Assembly (NCBI GenBank): GCA_016215625.1
Contig: JACRIW010000081.1
Span: 62,001-126,000 of the forward strand
DNA: 64,000 bases
Direction of reading: 5' to 3'
Source: Candidatus Eiseniibacteriota bacterium
Lineage (GTDB): Bacteria; Eisenbacteria; RBG-16-71-46
The notes under the pieces are model-generated. The model did no database searches and was not told where the DNA came from. It saw nothing but the letters and a program-made list of their open reading frames with translations. Position numbers and translations under genes: made by a program. Below are positions 26,755-36,000 of this stretch, one piece after another. Numbering within the stretch: position 1 is the first letter of the stretch; each line of letters opens with the position of its first letter.

Positions 26755-27377
26755 GGGCGCTCTCCTTCGGCCGCGTCCGCGGGGCCTTCGCGCACCAGCC
26801 AGGCGACTTCTCGCCCCTGCGAGGCATAGGCTCGGGCCAACGGCGCGTTGGCGTCCTCGAACAGCCCCGGTCCGTCGGGCTCTCGCCAGAGTCGAAGCAG
26901 GTCGCGCTCGAGGTCCGCGTGCGACTTCAACGAGCCGTCGGCGAGGATGTGCCGCACTTCCGCCGGAGGATCGAGCAGCGGCTGCAGGTGCCGCGAGACG
27001 AGCAGCGTGCGATGACAAGACAGCGGATCCTTCTCGGCACACATGAGCGCGATGACGAATCGCTCGGCGCCCTCTCTCACTCGCTCGAGGCCCTGTCGGA
27101 ACAACGCGGTCTCAGCGACGCGCTCGTAGCTGACACGGCCATCGACGATCAGCCGGTGATCCGAGGCGCGTCCACCGAGCGAATCGCCCATCGGCAGGTA
27201 CTTCAGTCCGCTGCCGACACAGGCAAGCCGCAACGCCTCTCCGCTGAAATGTGGCGCGCGCGCGCTGACCGGCCTCGAGCGAACATCCACGAGCACCTCC
27301 ACCGCATGCGCGGCGAGCAACTCGCGAAATCGCTCGAACGTGTGGAGCGAATGACCGATCGTGTAGACGTGGTTCAT
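26751..27377 (-). CDS. DUF488 family protein, first copy of the cassette
   Basis: DUF488 protein of 208 residues. It begins M-N-H-V-Y-T-I-G-H-S, has L-V-D-V-R-S-R-P-V-S and ends its core with L-M-C-A-E-K-D-P-L-S-C-H-R-T-L-L. A further C-terminal segment of about 60 residues is absent from the smaller copy. The two copies are diverged and so probably not redundant. ATG 27377 overlaps the upstream dual-OB gene stop (ATGA) and its own stop overlaps the next start (TTGA). Confidence 0.88.
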   Translation of the reverse strand: MNHVYTIGHSLHTFERFRELLAAHAVEVLVDVRSRPVSARAPHFSGEALRLACVGSGLKYLPMGDSLGGRASDHRLIVDGRVSYERVAETALFRQGLERVREGAERFVIALMCAEKDPLSCHRTLLVSRHLQPLLDPPAEVRHILADGSLKSHADLERDLLRLWREPDGPGLFEDANAPLARAYASQGREVAWLVREGPADAAEGERP

Positions 27378-28048
27378 CGACCCTCCTCGGGAAGCCGAAG
27401 CATACCCGCGACGAGCTTGTACATCTCGTCATGAAACGGCTCGCCGACCGAGATGCAGAGGAGATAGGAGCCTTCCAAGGTGCGCGGCTCGGCATGAGCC
27501 GGCTCCAATCGCACCGCTTCGGGATCGGTGACGCTGAGGTCGTACCGATCGCCCGCATGCGTGAAAACGAGCCGCGGTTTCGGCTTGTCGGCGAACATTC
27601 GCCAGGACCAGATCGGTTGCTCGACTCGAATCAACCGAAGCGAAGCGGGCTGTGCGTCGGCCAGGGCTTTGGGCATCCGGTCGTTCTGCGGGTGAATGCC
27701 GTTCACCCAGAGCGAATCGACGGGGTCGCACATCGCGGCGACTTCTTGAACCCCCGCTCTGCCCCGAGAAACCCAGGGAACTCCGGCAACGACGCGGTAG
27801 TCCTCGCGGTGGCAGGAATGCGGCGCCGCCGACCCGAGCTTGACCTCGATCAGATCGAGCAACTTCGGATCGCGCCCTTCGATCGATCGCTCTCGAAGAG
27901 TAAGCTCGCCGGTCGGCGCCGCGCCGACCGGCCGAACCCACTGACCACCCCACTCCCCGCCCCATATCTTGCCCGCCACACAACGCTCGTGGTGCTTCCA
28001 CGAGTTCGCGAGGCAGACCAGCGTGACCGTCTTCCCCTGCAGGCTCAT
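27374..28048 (-). CDS. dual-OB-type protein preceding two DUF488 genes
   Basis: Soluble protein of 224 residues. The N-terminal half has K-T-V-T-L-V-C-L-A-N-S followed by C-V-A-G-K and W-V-R-P-V-G, which I associate with a tandem OB-fold ('dual OB') domain found next to DUF488 genes; this match is from memory and moderate. It ends with S-Y-L-L-C-I-S-V-G-E-P and helical residues. OB folds commonly bind nucleic acid, which hints at the cassette's target but proves nothing. Start ATG 28048, 51 bases after fhs on the same strand. Confidence 0.72.
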   Translation of the reverse strand: MSLQGKTVTLVCLANSWKHHERCVAGKIWGGEWGGQWVRPVGAAPTGELTLRERSIEGRDPKLLDLIEVKLGSAAPHSCHREDYRVVAGVPWVSRGRAGVQEVAAMCDPVDSLWVNGIHPQNDRMPKALADAQPASLRLIRVEQPIWSWRMFADKPKPRLVFTHAGDRYDLSVTDPEAVRLEPAHAEPRTLEGSYLLCISVGEPFHDEMYKLVAGMLRLPEEGR

Positions 28049-28099
28049 CTTCCGACGCTTTCTCGGGGGAATGGGCGGGGGCCACAAACGTGAAGCGTG

Positions 28100-29728
28100 C
28101 TACCGCTGGAACACGATCTCGCCGTCGTCGTTCAGGTCGAACTTCTCGGCGAGCGACTCCTTGGGCAGGCCGGGCATGCGCATGATCTCGCCCGTGATCG
28201 GAACGATGAAGCCCGCGCCGGCCGCGAGCTGGATCTCGCGCACCGTGACGAGGAAGTCCTTCGGACGGCCGAGCAGCGCGGGGTTGTCCGAAAGCGACTG
28301 CTGCGTCTTCGCGATGCAGACCGGCAGCTTGCCGAAGCCGGCCTTCTCGAGCTGCAGGCGGTCACGCTTGCCGCGCGCCGTGTAGTCCACGGCGACGGCG
28401 CCGTACATCTCGCGCGCGACGGTCGCGATCTTGTTCTCGATCGAATCGTTCCAGTCGTACAGCGGCGTGAACGAGGGCTCGGTCGCCGCCACCAGGTCGC
28501 GCACGACCTCGGCCAGCTCGGTGCAGCCCTTGCCGCCTTCGGAGAACGTCTTGGCGACGACGGCCTTCAGGCCGAGCGCCTCGCAGTGCAGCTTGAGCGT
28601 CTCGATCTCTTCCTTCGTGTCGGTCGGGAAGTGGTTGATCGCGACGACGCACTTCTGCCCGAACTTCTTGATGTTCTCGAGGTGCTTCTCCATGTTCGAG
28701 AAGCCCTTCACCATCGCCGCGACGTCGGGCTGGCCGACTTCGGCGAGCGGCTTGCCGCCGTGCATCTTGAGCGCGCGGATCGTGGCCACGAGCACGGTGC
28801 AGGCGGGCGAGAAGCCGCCGTACCGGCAGTTGATGTCGAAGAACTTCTCGGCGCCCAGCTCGAACGCGAAGCCGGCTTCCGTCACCACGATGTCGGCGTA
28901 CGCGAGCGCGGCCTTGGTCGCGTTGATCGTGTTCGTGCCGTGCGCGATGTTCGCGAACGGACCGCCGTGCACGAACGCGGGGACGCCCTCGGTCGTCTGC
29001 ACGAGGTTCGGCTTCACGGCTTCCTTGAGCAGCGCGGCCATGGCGCCGACCGCGCCGAGATCCTTCGCGGTCACGGGCGTGCCGTCGGAGCGGTAGCCCA
29101 CGACGATGCGGCCGAGACGGACCTTGAGGTCCTGGATGCCGTCGGCGAGACAGAGGACGGCCATCACTTCGGAGGCGGCGGTGATGTCGAAGCCGCTCTC
29201 GCGCGGGATGCCCTCCGTGCGGCCGCCGAGGCCGATGATGATGTCGCGCAGCGCGCGGTCGTTCATGTCCACGACGCGCTTCCACGTCACGCGGCGCGAG
29301 TCGATGCCGAGCGCGTTGCCGTGGTGCAGGTGGTTGTCCACCATCGCCGCGAGCAGGTTGTGCGCGGCCGAAACGGCGTGGAAGTCGCCGTTGAAGTGCA
29401 TGTTGATGTCCATCATCGGCACGATCTCGGAGGCGCCACCGCCGGCGCCGCCGCCCTTCATGCCGAACACCGGCCCGAGCGACGGCTCGCGCAGCGCGGC
29501 CGCGGCGTTCACGCCGATCTTCGCCAGGCCCTGCACGAGGCCGACCGTGGTCGTGGTCTTGCCCTCGCCGGCGGGCGTCGGGGTGATGGCCGAGACGAGC
29601 ACGAGCTTGCCGCGGCGCGGCTTGCCGGTGAACGCCTTCAACGAAATCTTCGCCTTGTAATGTCCGTACGGCTCGAGATGAGCCGGATCGATGTCGAGCT
29701 TCTTCGCAATCTCGCCAATGGGTTTCAT
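28100..29728 (-). CDS. fhs: formate--tetrahydrofolate ligase
   Basis: ATP-dependent synthesis of 10-formyltetrahydrofolate from formate and tetrahydrofolate, feeding one-carbon metabolism. The product has 542 residues, close to the family's usual 555-560. The P-loop T-P-A-G-E-G-K-T is at 51-58. Other hallmarks are R-E-P-S-L-G-P-V-F-G-M-K-G-G-G-A-G-G-G, V-D-M-N-D-R-A-L-R, H-G-G-P-F-A-N-I-A-H-G and the C-terminal I-V-P-I-T-G-E-I-M-R-M-P-G-L-P. The start ATG 29728 follows a purine-rich GAGAGAAGAGAG stretch. The divergent gap to the giant surface gene (29729-30027) shows no convincing promoter. Confidence 0.97.
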   Translation of the reverse strand: MKPIGEIAKKLDIDPAHLEPYGHYKAKISLKAFTGKPRRGKLVLVSAITPTPAGEGKTTTTVGLVQGLAKIGVNAAAALREPSLGPVFGMKGGGAGGGASEIVPMMDINMHFNGDFHAVSAAHNLLAAMVDNHLHHGNALGIDSRRVTWKRVVDMNDRALRDIIIGLGGRTEGIPRESGFDITAASEVMAVLCLADGIQDLKVRLGRIVVGYRSDGTPVTAKDLGAVGAMAALLKEAVKPNLVQTTEGVPAFVHGGPFANIAHGTNTINATKAALAYADIVVTEAGFAFELGAEKFFDINCRYGGFSPACTVLVATIRALKMHGGKPLAEVGQPDVAAMVKGFSNMEKHLENIKKFGQKCVVAINHFPTDTKEEIETLKLHCEALGLKAVVAKTFSEGGKGCTELAEVVRDLVAATEPSFTPLYDWNDSIENKIATVAREMYGAVAVDYTARGKRDRLQLEKAGFGKLPVCIAKTQQSLSDNPALLGRPKDFLVTVREIQLAAGAGFIVPITGEIMRMPGLPKESLAEKFDLNDDGEIVFQR

Positions 29729-30027
29729 GGTCTCTCTTCTCTCTCCCTCGCCGCGCGGGTCAGGGAAGTCGCGGCACATGGACCTCCGCATCCTCGCCCC
29801 GCCGGGAAACGATGGCAACCGGGCCCTTGGTCCCGCTCCCCGGTGAAATGAACCGGAGCAATCGGTTGCGGTGGCCGGAGCCCGGCCCCTACTCTGCGAC
29901 ACGACCCTGCTCTTCCGACCGTCCCGCGCCGTCCCGCGCGAGGCGGGTCGTTCCTGTCCCCGGCGACGGACCGCTGGCGACGGGCCCCCGGGCCCTGCCA
30001 TGCGCCGTCGCGACGAGGTTTGCCGCC

Positions 30028-33000
30028 GTGACGCAATCCCCCTTCCGGCTCCCGCTGCGACGCGTCCGACTCCTTTGTAGCGCCCTGCTCGCCCTGACGT
30101 TGTCGGCCGCCCCGGAGCGGGCGCAGGCCGAGGGCAGCGCCACGCTCACCCAGAGCGGGGGCTACCGGCCGTTCCTCGAATACCGGAACGACTTCACGCA
30201 GAACTCCGCGCTCCAGCGCCGCACGATCGTGAAGGTGTACGCCGCCGCCGGCGACACCATCCTGCTCGGCTCGAGCGCCAACGGCGTCGGGGCCGGCCGC
30301 ATCCGCTGGCGGCAGCCGAGCGGCGCCGCGGGCCTCGCCTCGGCCTCGATCGGCGTCATCGCGACGCTCGCCCAGGAGCAGGCCGGGCCGCTGCCGAACG
30401 CGGGCGGCTTCCGCCCGGCCGCGATCCCCGTGACGGCCGGGCAGGCGGGCGTCTGGGAGATCTCGTTCGTGAGTCCGGACTCGACGAGCGACTTCAATCC
30501 GCCGCAGGTACCGGTCGGCAACGCGTGGACGCAGCGCGCGGACGTCGGCTACGTGTGCGCGTGGGACGTCACGGTGCGCAACAGCGCCGGGGTCACGGTG
30601 CCGGGACGGGCATTCGTGACCAACCTCGCGATGAACATGGGCGGCCCCGGGGCGTCGCTCTCGAGCCAGGTGTGGCTGCAGACGCGCGACGGCTTCCGCT
30701 ACCGCGTGGACGTGAACGGGGCGCAGCCGTTCGGCTTCCATCTGTTCGCGAACAACAAGGGCTTCAAGGACGCGCTCGGCCTGCCGCTCTACCACTCGGT
30801 CGAGCTGGCGGGGTCCCGGGTGCAAAACCCGGACTTCGCCGACACGCCGGCCGACGTGACGCACAAGATCTTCTTCAACTCCCCGGCGCTCGACCTGCCG
30901 TCCTCGGCCGCATCGGCGTCCGGCCCGACGTGGCTGCTCACGACGCCGTTCGTGGCGACGGTCAGCAACTTCCGCTTCGTCGGCAGGGACGGCACGGAGG
31001 GGCAGGCGGCCGCCGGCATCGGCGGCATCTTCTCGTTCCAGAGCACCGGCGTGGGCAACTTCGTCGTGCGCATCGACCTCGACGGCGACGGCAACTTCGC
31101 GGGCGCCGTGGACCGCGCGCTCGTCGGCGTCGCGAGCGTCGGCACGAACTCGATTCCCTGGGACGGCCTCGACGGCCTCGGCCGCCGCGCCAATCCCTCG
31201 GGCGATCCCTCGAACGTCTTCGCCCGCGTCACGCTGCTCGGCGGCGAAGTGCACTTCCCCTACATCGACGCCGAGAACAACGTCAACGGCATCGTCATCG
31301 AGCGCCAGACGGGAGCCGGCGCGCCGGACTACACCATCTACTACGACGACCGCCCGGTGGGCGGCGCCGCGAGCCTGCCGCCCACCGGCGAGAACAGCCT
31401 CTCCGGCGGCCACCGCTGGAGCAGCTTCCTCGGCGACGTGCGCGGCATGGACACGTGGACCTACGTGCCGGGCGCGACGCTCGAACTCGAGACCGAAGTG
31501 GTCGTGCGCGACGCCGACCTCGAGCTCGTGAGCAAGACGCACTCGCCCGATCCGTTCGTCGCGGGGCAGACCGTCGGCTGGACGATCGTCGCCCGCAACA
31601 ACGGCCCGGACTCGGTGTTCGCGGCCGCCGTGCTCGACACCGTGGACGCGCGCGTCTCGAACGTCACGCTCGCCGGCTCCTCGAACGTCGGCGGCACGAT
31701 CCTCGGCACGAGCGTCACGGGCCAGGTCTTCCGCGCCACGATGGACCTGCCGCCGGGCGGCACCGCCACGTTCCAGCTCGCCGGCACGCTGTCACCGTCG
31801 GCCTCGGGCGCGCTGCTCAACCGCGCGCTCGCGCTGCGCGGCGACGACCAGGGTGACGCCGACGATCCGCTGCGCATCGGCGCCGGCAACAACAGCAAGC
31901 GCGACACGGCGCAGGTCATTCCCGCCGCGCCGGACGTCGCGCTCGACAAGTCGCACACGGGCGCCACGTTCACGCTCGGCACGCGGGCCACGTGGAACTT
32001 CGCGATCACCAACCTCGGCAACCTCGCCACCACCGGCGACGTCGTCGTGCGCGACACGCTGCCGGCCGGCATCAAGGCGGCGGGTGCTTCGTCGAACGAC
32101 CGTCACTGGTCGTTCGCGATCAGCCCCGACAGCTCGATCGTGACCGCGACCTACGACGTGCCCGTCGCGATCTCCGCGTCGACGGGCTTCGCGCTCGACG
32201 TCTTCGTGCTCGAGCAGGCGGTGCCGTCGGTGACCAACTTCGCCACGGCGAGCACGCCCGGCGACGACGATCCCACGAACGACCGCGACTCGGACACCGT
32301 GCCGATCGCGGCGCGCACCGACCTCGCGATCGACAAGTCGCACGCGACGGCGCCGTTCGTGGTCGGTTCGAACGGCGTGTGGACGTTCACGGTCTCGAAC
32401 CTCGGGCCGGCCTCCTCGCTCGGCACGACGACCGTCGTGGACACGCTCCCGGCCGGCACGACGTACGTGAGCGGCTTCGGTGAAGGCTGGCTCGTCACGC
32501 ACTCGGGCGGCATCGTGAACGCGCGCTACCTGCCGGCGATCCCGCCGGGCGAGTCGCGCTCGTTCGCCGTCACGGTCGCGGTGAACGCGGTGGCCTACCC
32601 CGCCGTCACCAACGCCGCGGTCGTCGTGAACCCGACCGACCTGAACCCGGACAACAACCGCGACACGGACACCGTGCCGGTGGCCGGGCTCGTGAACCTC
32701 GCGATCGACAAGAGCCACGCGGTCACGCCGTGGCAGGCGGGCTCGACCGGCGTGTACGACATCGCCGTCTCGAACACCGGCAACATCCCCTCCTCGGGCA
32801 CGATCACCGTGCGCGACACGCTGCCCGTCGGCCTCACGTTCTCGAGCGCCGCGCCCCAGTCCCCGTGGACGATCACGCACGCGGGCGGCATCGTGACCGC
32901 GACGACGAACGCCGCGATCGCCGCCGGCGGCACGAGCAGCTTCTCGTTCACCGTGAACGTCTTCCCGGCCGCGTTCCCGAGCGTGACCAACGTCGCGACG

Positions 33001-36000
33001 GTCGAAGGCGGCGGTGACGGCGATCCGTTCGACAACCGCGACGCCGATCCGACGAACGTGCTCGGCCAGCCCGACATGGCGATCGACAAGTCGCACTCCG
33101 GCTCGTTCACCGCGGGCGCGGACGCCAACTGGCGCGTGTTCGTGCAGAACCTCGGCAACGCGAACGCCGTGCAGCCCGTGGTGCGCGACACGCTGCCCGC
33201 CGGCGTCTCGTTCATCTCCGGCACCGGCGCGTCGTGGACGTTCGTCGCGGTCGGCCAGGTCGTGACCGCGTCGTACTCCGGCACGCTCGTGCCGAACGCG
33301 ACGAGCCTGTTCACGCTCAACGTGCACCTCGACGTGAACGTCCCGACCACGCTCACCAACGTCGCGGCGGTCGAAGTGCCCGGCGACTCCGATCCGTCGA
33401 ACAACCGCGACACCGACGCCGCGAGCGTCAACCTGCTGCCCGATCTCACGCTCGACAAGTCGCACACGGGATCGTTCGCGATCGGCACGAACGGCACGTG
33501 GACGGTGACCGTGACCAACCTCGGTCCGGGCGCCACGACGTCGGCGTTCGCCGTGCTCGACACGCTGCCCGCGGGCGTCACGTTCGTGAGCGGCTCGGGC
33601 GCGGGCTGGACGTTCGCGCACAGCAACGGAATCGTGACCGCGGGTCACACCGGCGTGCTCGCCGCGAACGCGAACACGTCGTTCACGCTCACCGTGCTCG
33701 TCGGACAGGCGGCCTACCCGCAGGTCACGAACGTCGCGGCGGTCATCGACGGCGGCGACGTCACCCCGGGCAACAACCGCGACACCGACACGGTGCCGGT
33801 GCTCGGCGCCCCCAACCTGACGATCGACAAGCGCCACACGACGGCCTTCGTGGCGCCGGGTGCGGGCACGTACACGATGGTGCTCACCAACGTCGGCACG
33901 CTCCCGACGAGCGGCACGATCACGGTGCGCGACACGCTGCCCGCCGGCCTCACGTTCACGAGCGGCGCGGGCGCACTCTTCAGCGTGAACGCCGCGGGTG
34001 CGATCGTGACCGCGACCACCAACGCGGTGATCGCCGCGGGCGACAGCGCGAAGTTCGACGTCGTCGTCGCGGTCGCGCAGGAGGCCGTGCCGGGCGTGAC
34101 GAACGCCGCGGTGGTCTCCGGCGGCGGCGACATCACGCCGATCGACAACCGCGACGTGGATCCGACTCCCGTCGCCGGCTCGCCCGACCTGGTGATCGAC
34201 AAGACCCATCCCGGCACGTTCACGCCGGGGCTGCTCAGCAACTGGCGCGTCGAAGTGCGCAACCTGGGAACGGTCGCGACGACCGGCGCCACGGTGGTGC
34301 GCGACACGCTGCCCGCGGGCGTGACGTTCGCGTCCGCCAACGGCACGGGCTGGACGTTCTCCGTCACGGGCCAGGTCGTGGTCGCCACACACGGCGGGAC
34401 GATCGCGGCCAATGCGACCACGTTCTTCCTCGTCAACGTCCGTCCGACCGCGCAGGCGGTGCCCTCCGTCACCAACGTCGCCACGGTCACCACGCCCGGC
34501 GACGGCAACCCGGGCAACGACCGCGACACGGACACCGCGCCGGTCAACGCGCTGCCCGACCTCGCGCTGTTCAAGCGCCACACGGGCGCGCTTTCGGTGG
34601 ACGGCACGACGCTCTACACGCTGACCGTGCGCAACGTCGGCGCGGGTCCGACCTACGACATCTCGACGGTGCTCGACACGCTCCCGATCGGCGTGTCGTA
34701 CCTCCGCACGGAGTCGGGTGACGCGGGCTGGACCGTCGCGTCGTTCGGCCGGATCGTGAGCGGGCAGTACGCGCCCGTGATCGCGCCGGGCGACAGCGTG
34801 TCGTTCACGTTCGTGGCCTCGATCTCGGCGGCGGCGGCGCCCGAGGCGATCAACTCGGCGGTCGTCACGACGCCGGGTGACGGCAACCCCGCCAACGACC
34901 GCGCCGTGGACCGCGCCCCCGTGGACTTCCGCTCGCTCCTCACCGTGAACAAGACCGCGAGCCCCGAGCTGGTCCAGCTCGGTGACGTGGTCACCTACGC
35001 GGTGCAGGTGCGCAACGACGGCAACGTCGCCGTGGGCGACCTCGTCGTGAACGACCGCCTGCCGGCCGGCTTCGTCTACCTGCCGGGTTCGGCGACGGTG
35101 GACGGACGCACGATCGCCGACCCCACGGGCGCTCCCGGACCGCAGCTCGCGTTCCCGATCGGCTTCCTCGGCGCGGCCGACGACCTGACGCTGCGCTACC
35201 GCGTGGCGGTGGGCGCGGGCGCCAACATGGGCCGCAACGTGAATGTGGCCGTGGCGCAGAGCGTCCAGCGCGACCAGACCTCGCCGCCGTCGTCGGCCGC
35301 GGTCGAAGTGCGCGGCGGCGTCTTCGCCGACGAAGGCATCATCACCGGCAAGCTCTACGTGGACTGCGACTGCGAACACGACGGCGCGCAGGGCCACGAG
35401 GAGCTCGGCATTCCCGGCGTCCGCCTGTACCTCGAGGACGGCACGTCGGTGGTCACGGACGTCGAGGGCAAGTTCCACTTCCCGAACGTCCGCCCGCGCA
35501 CGCACGTGGTGCGCGTGGACGTGAGCACGCTCCCGAAGGGCGCGAAGCTCGCGGCGTTCGGCACGCGCCACGCGGGCGAGTCCACGTCGCAGTTCGTGGA
35601 CCTGCACAAGGGCGAGCTGTTCCGCGTGGACTTCGCCGAGGTCTCGCACGACCCGGCGGTGCTCGCGCAGGTGAAGGCGCGCCGCGAGCGCGGCGAGGTG
35701 GGCGGCACGTTCGTCACGAGCACGGTGACGGCGGGCGGCGCCACGGACCGTCTCACGGTGACGCGCGACGTGAACGGCGCGACGGCGAGCGGCGGCATGG
35801 ACATTCCCGCGGCCGTCGCGAGCGGCGAGCGCACGGTGCAGGTGATCTCGGGCGGCGGCGCGGCCAGTGAGGCGAACGCAGCAGGCGGCGCCGGAGGCGA
35901 CGAGCGTGTCATCGTCCGCATCTCGAACGAACACGGCCGCGTCGACACCATGCTCGCGGTCTTCCCGACGCCGAAGGCGAAGTTCCAGATGTCGGGCCTC

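Noticed and set aside
27431-28093. Plus-strand frame opposite the dual-OB gene
   Set aside because: The minus-strand gene has start/stop overlaps with its DUF488 neighbours and a ribosome site; the plus frame has none.
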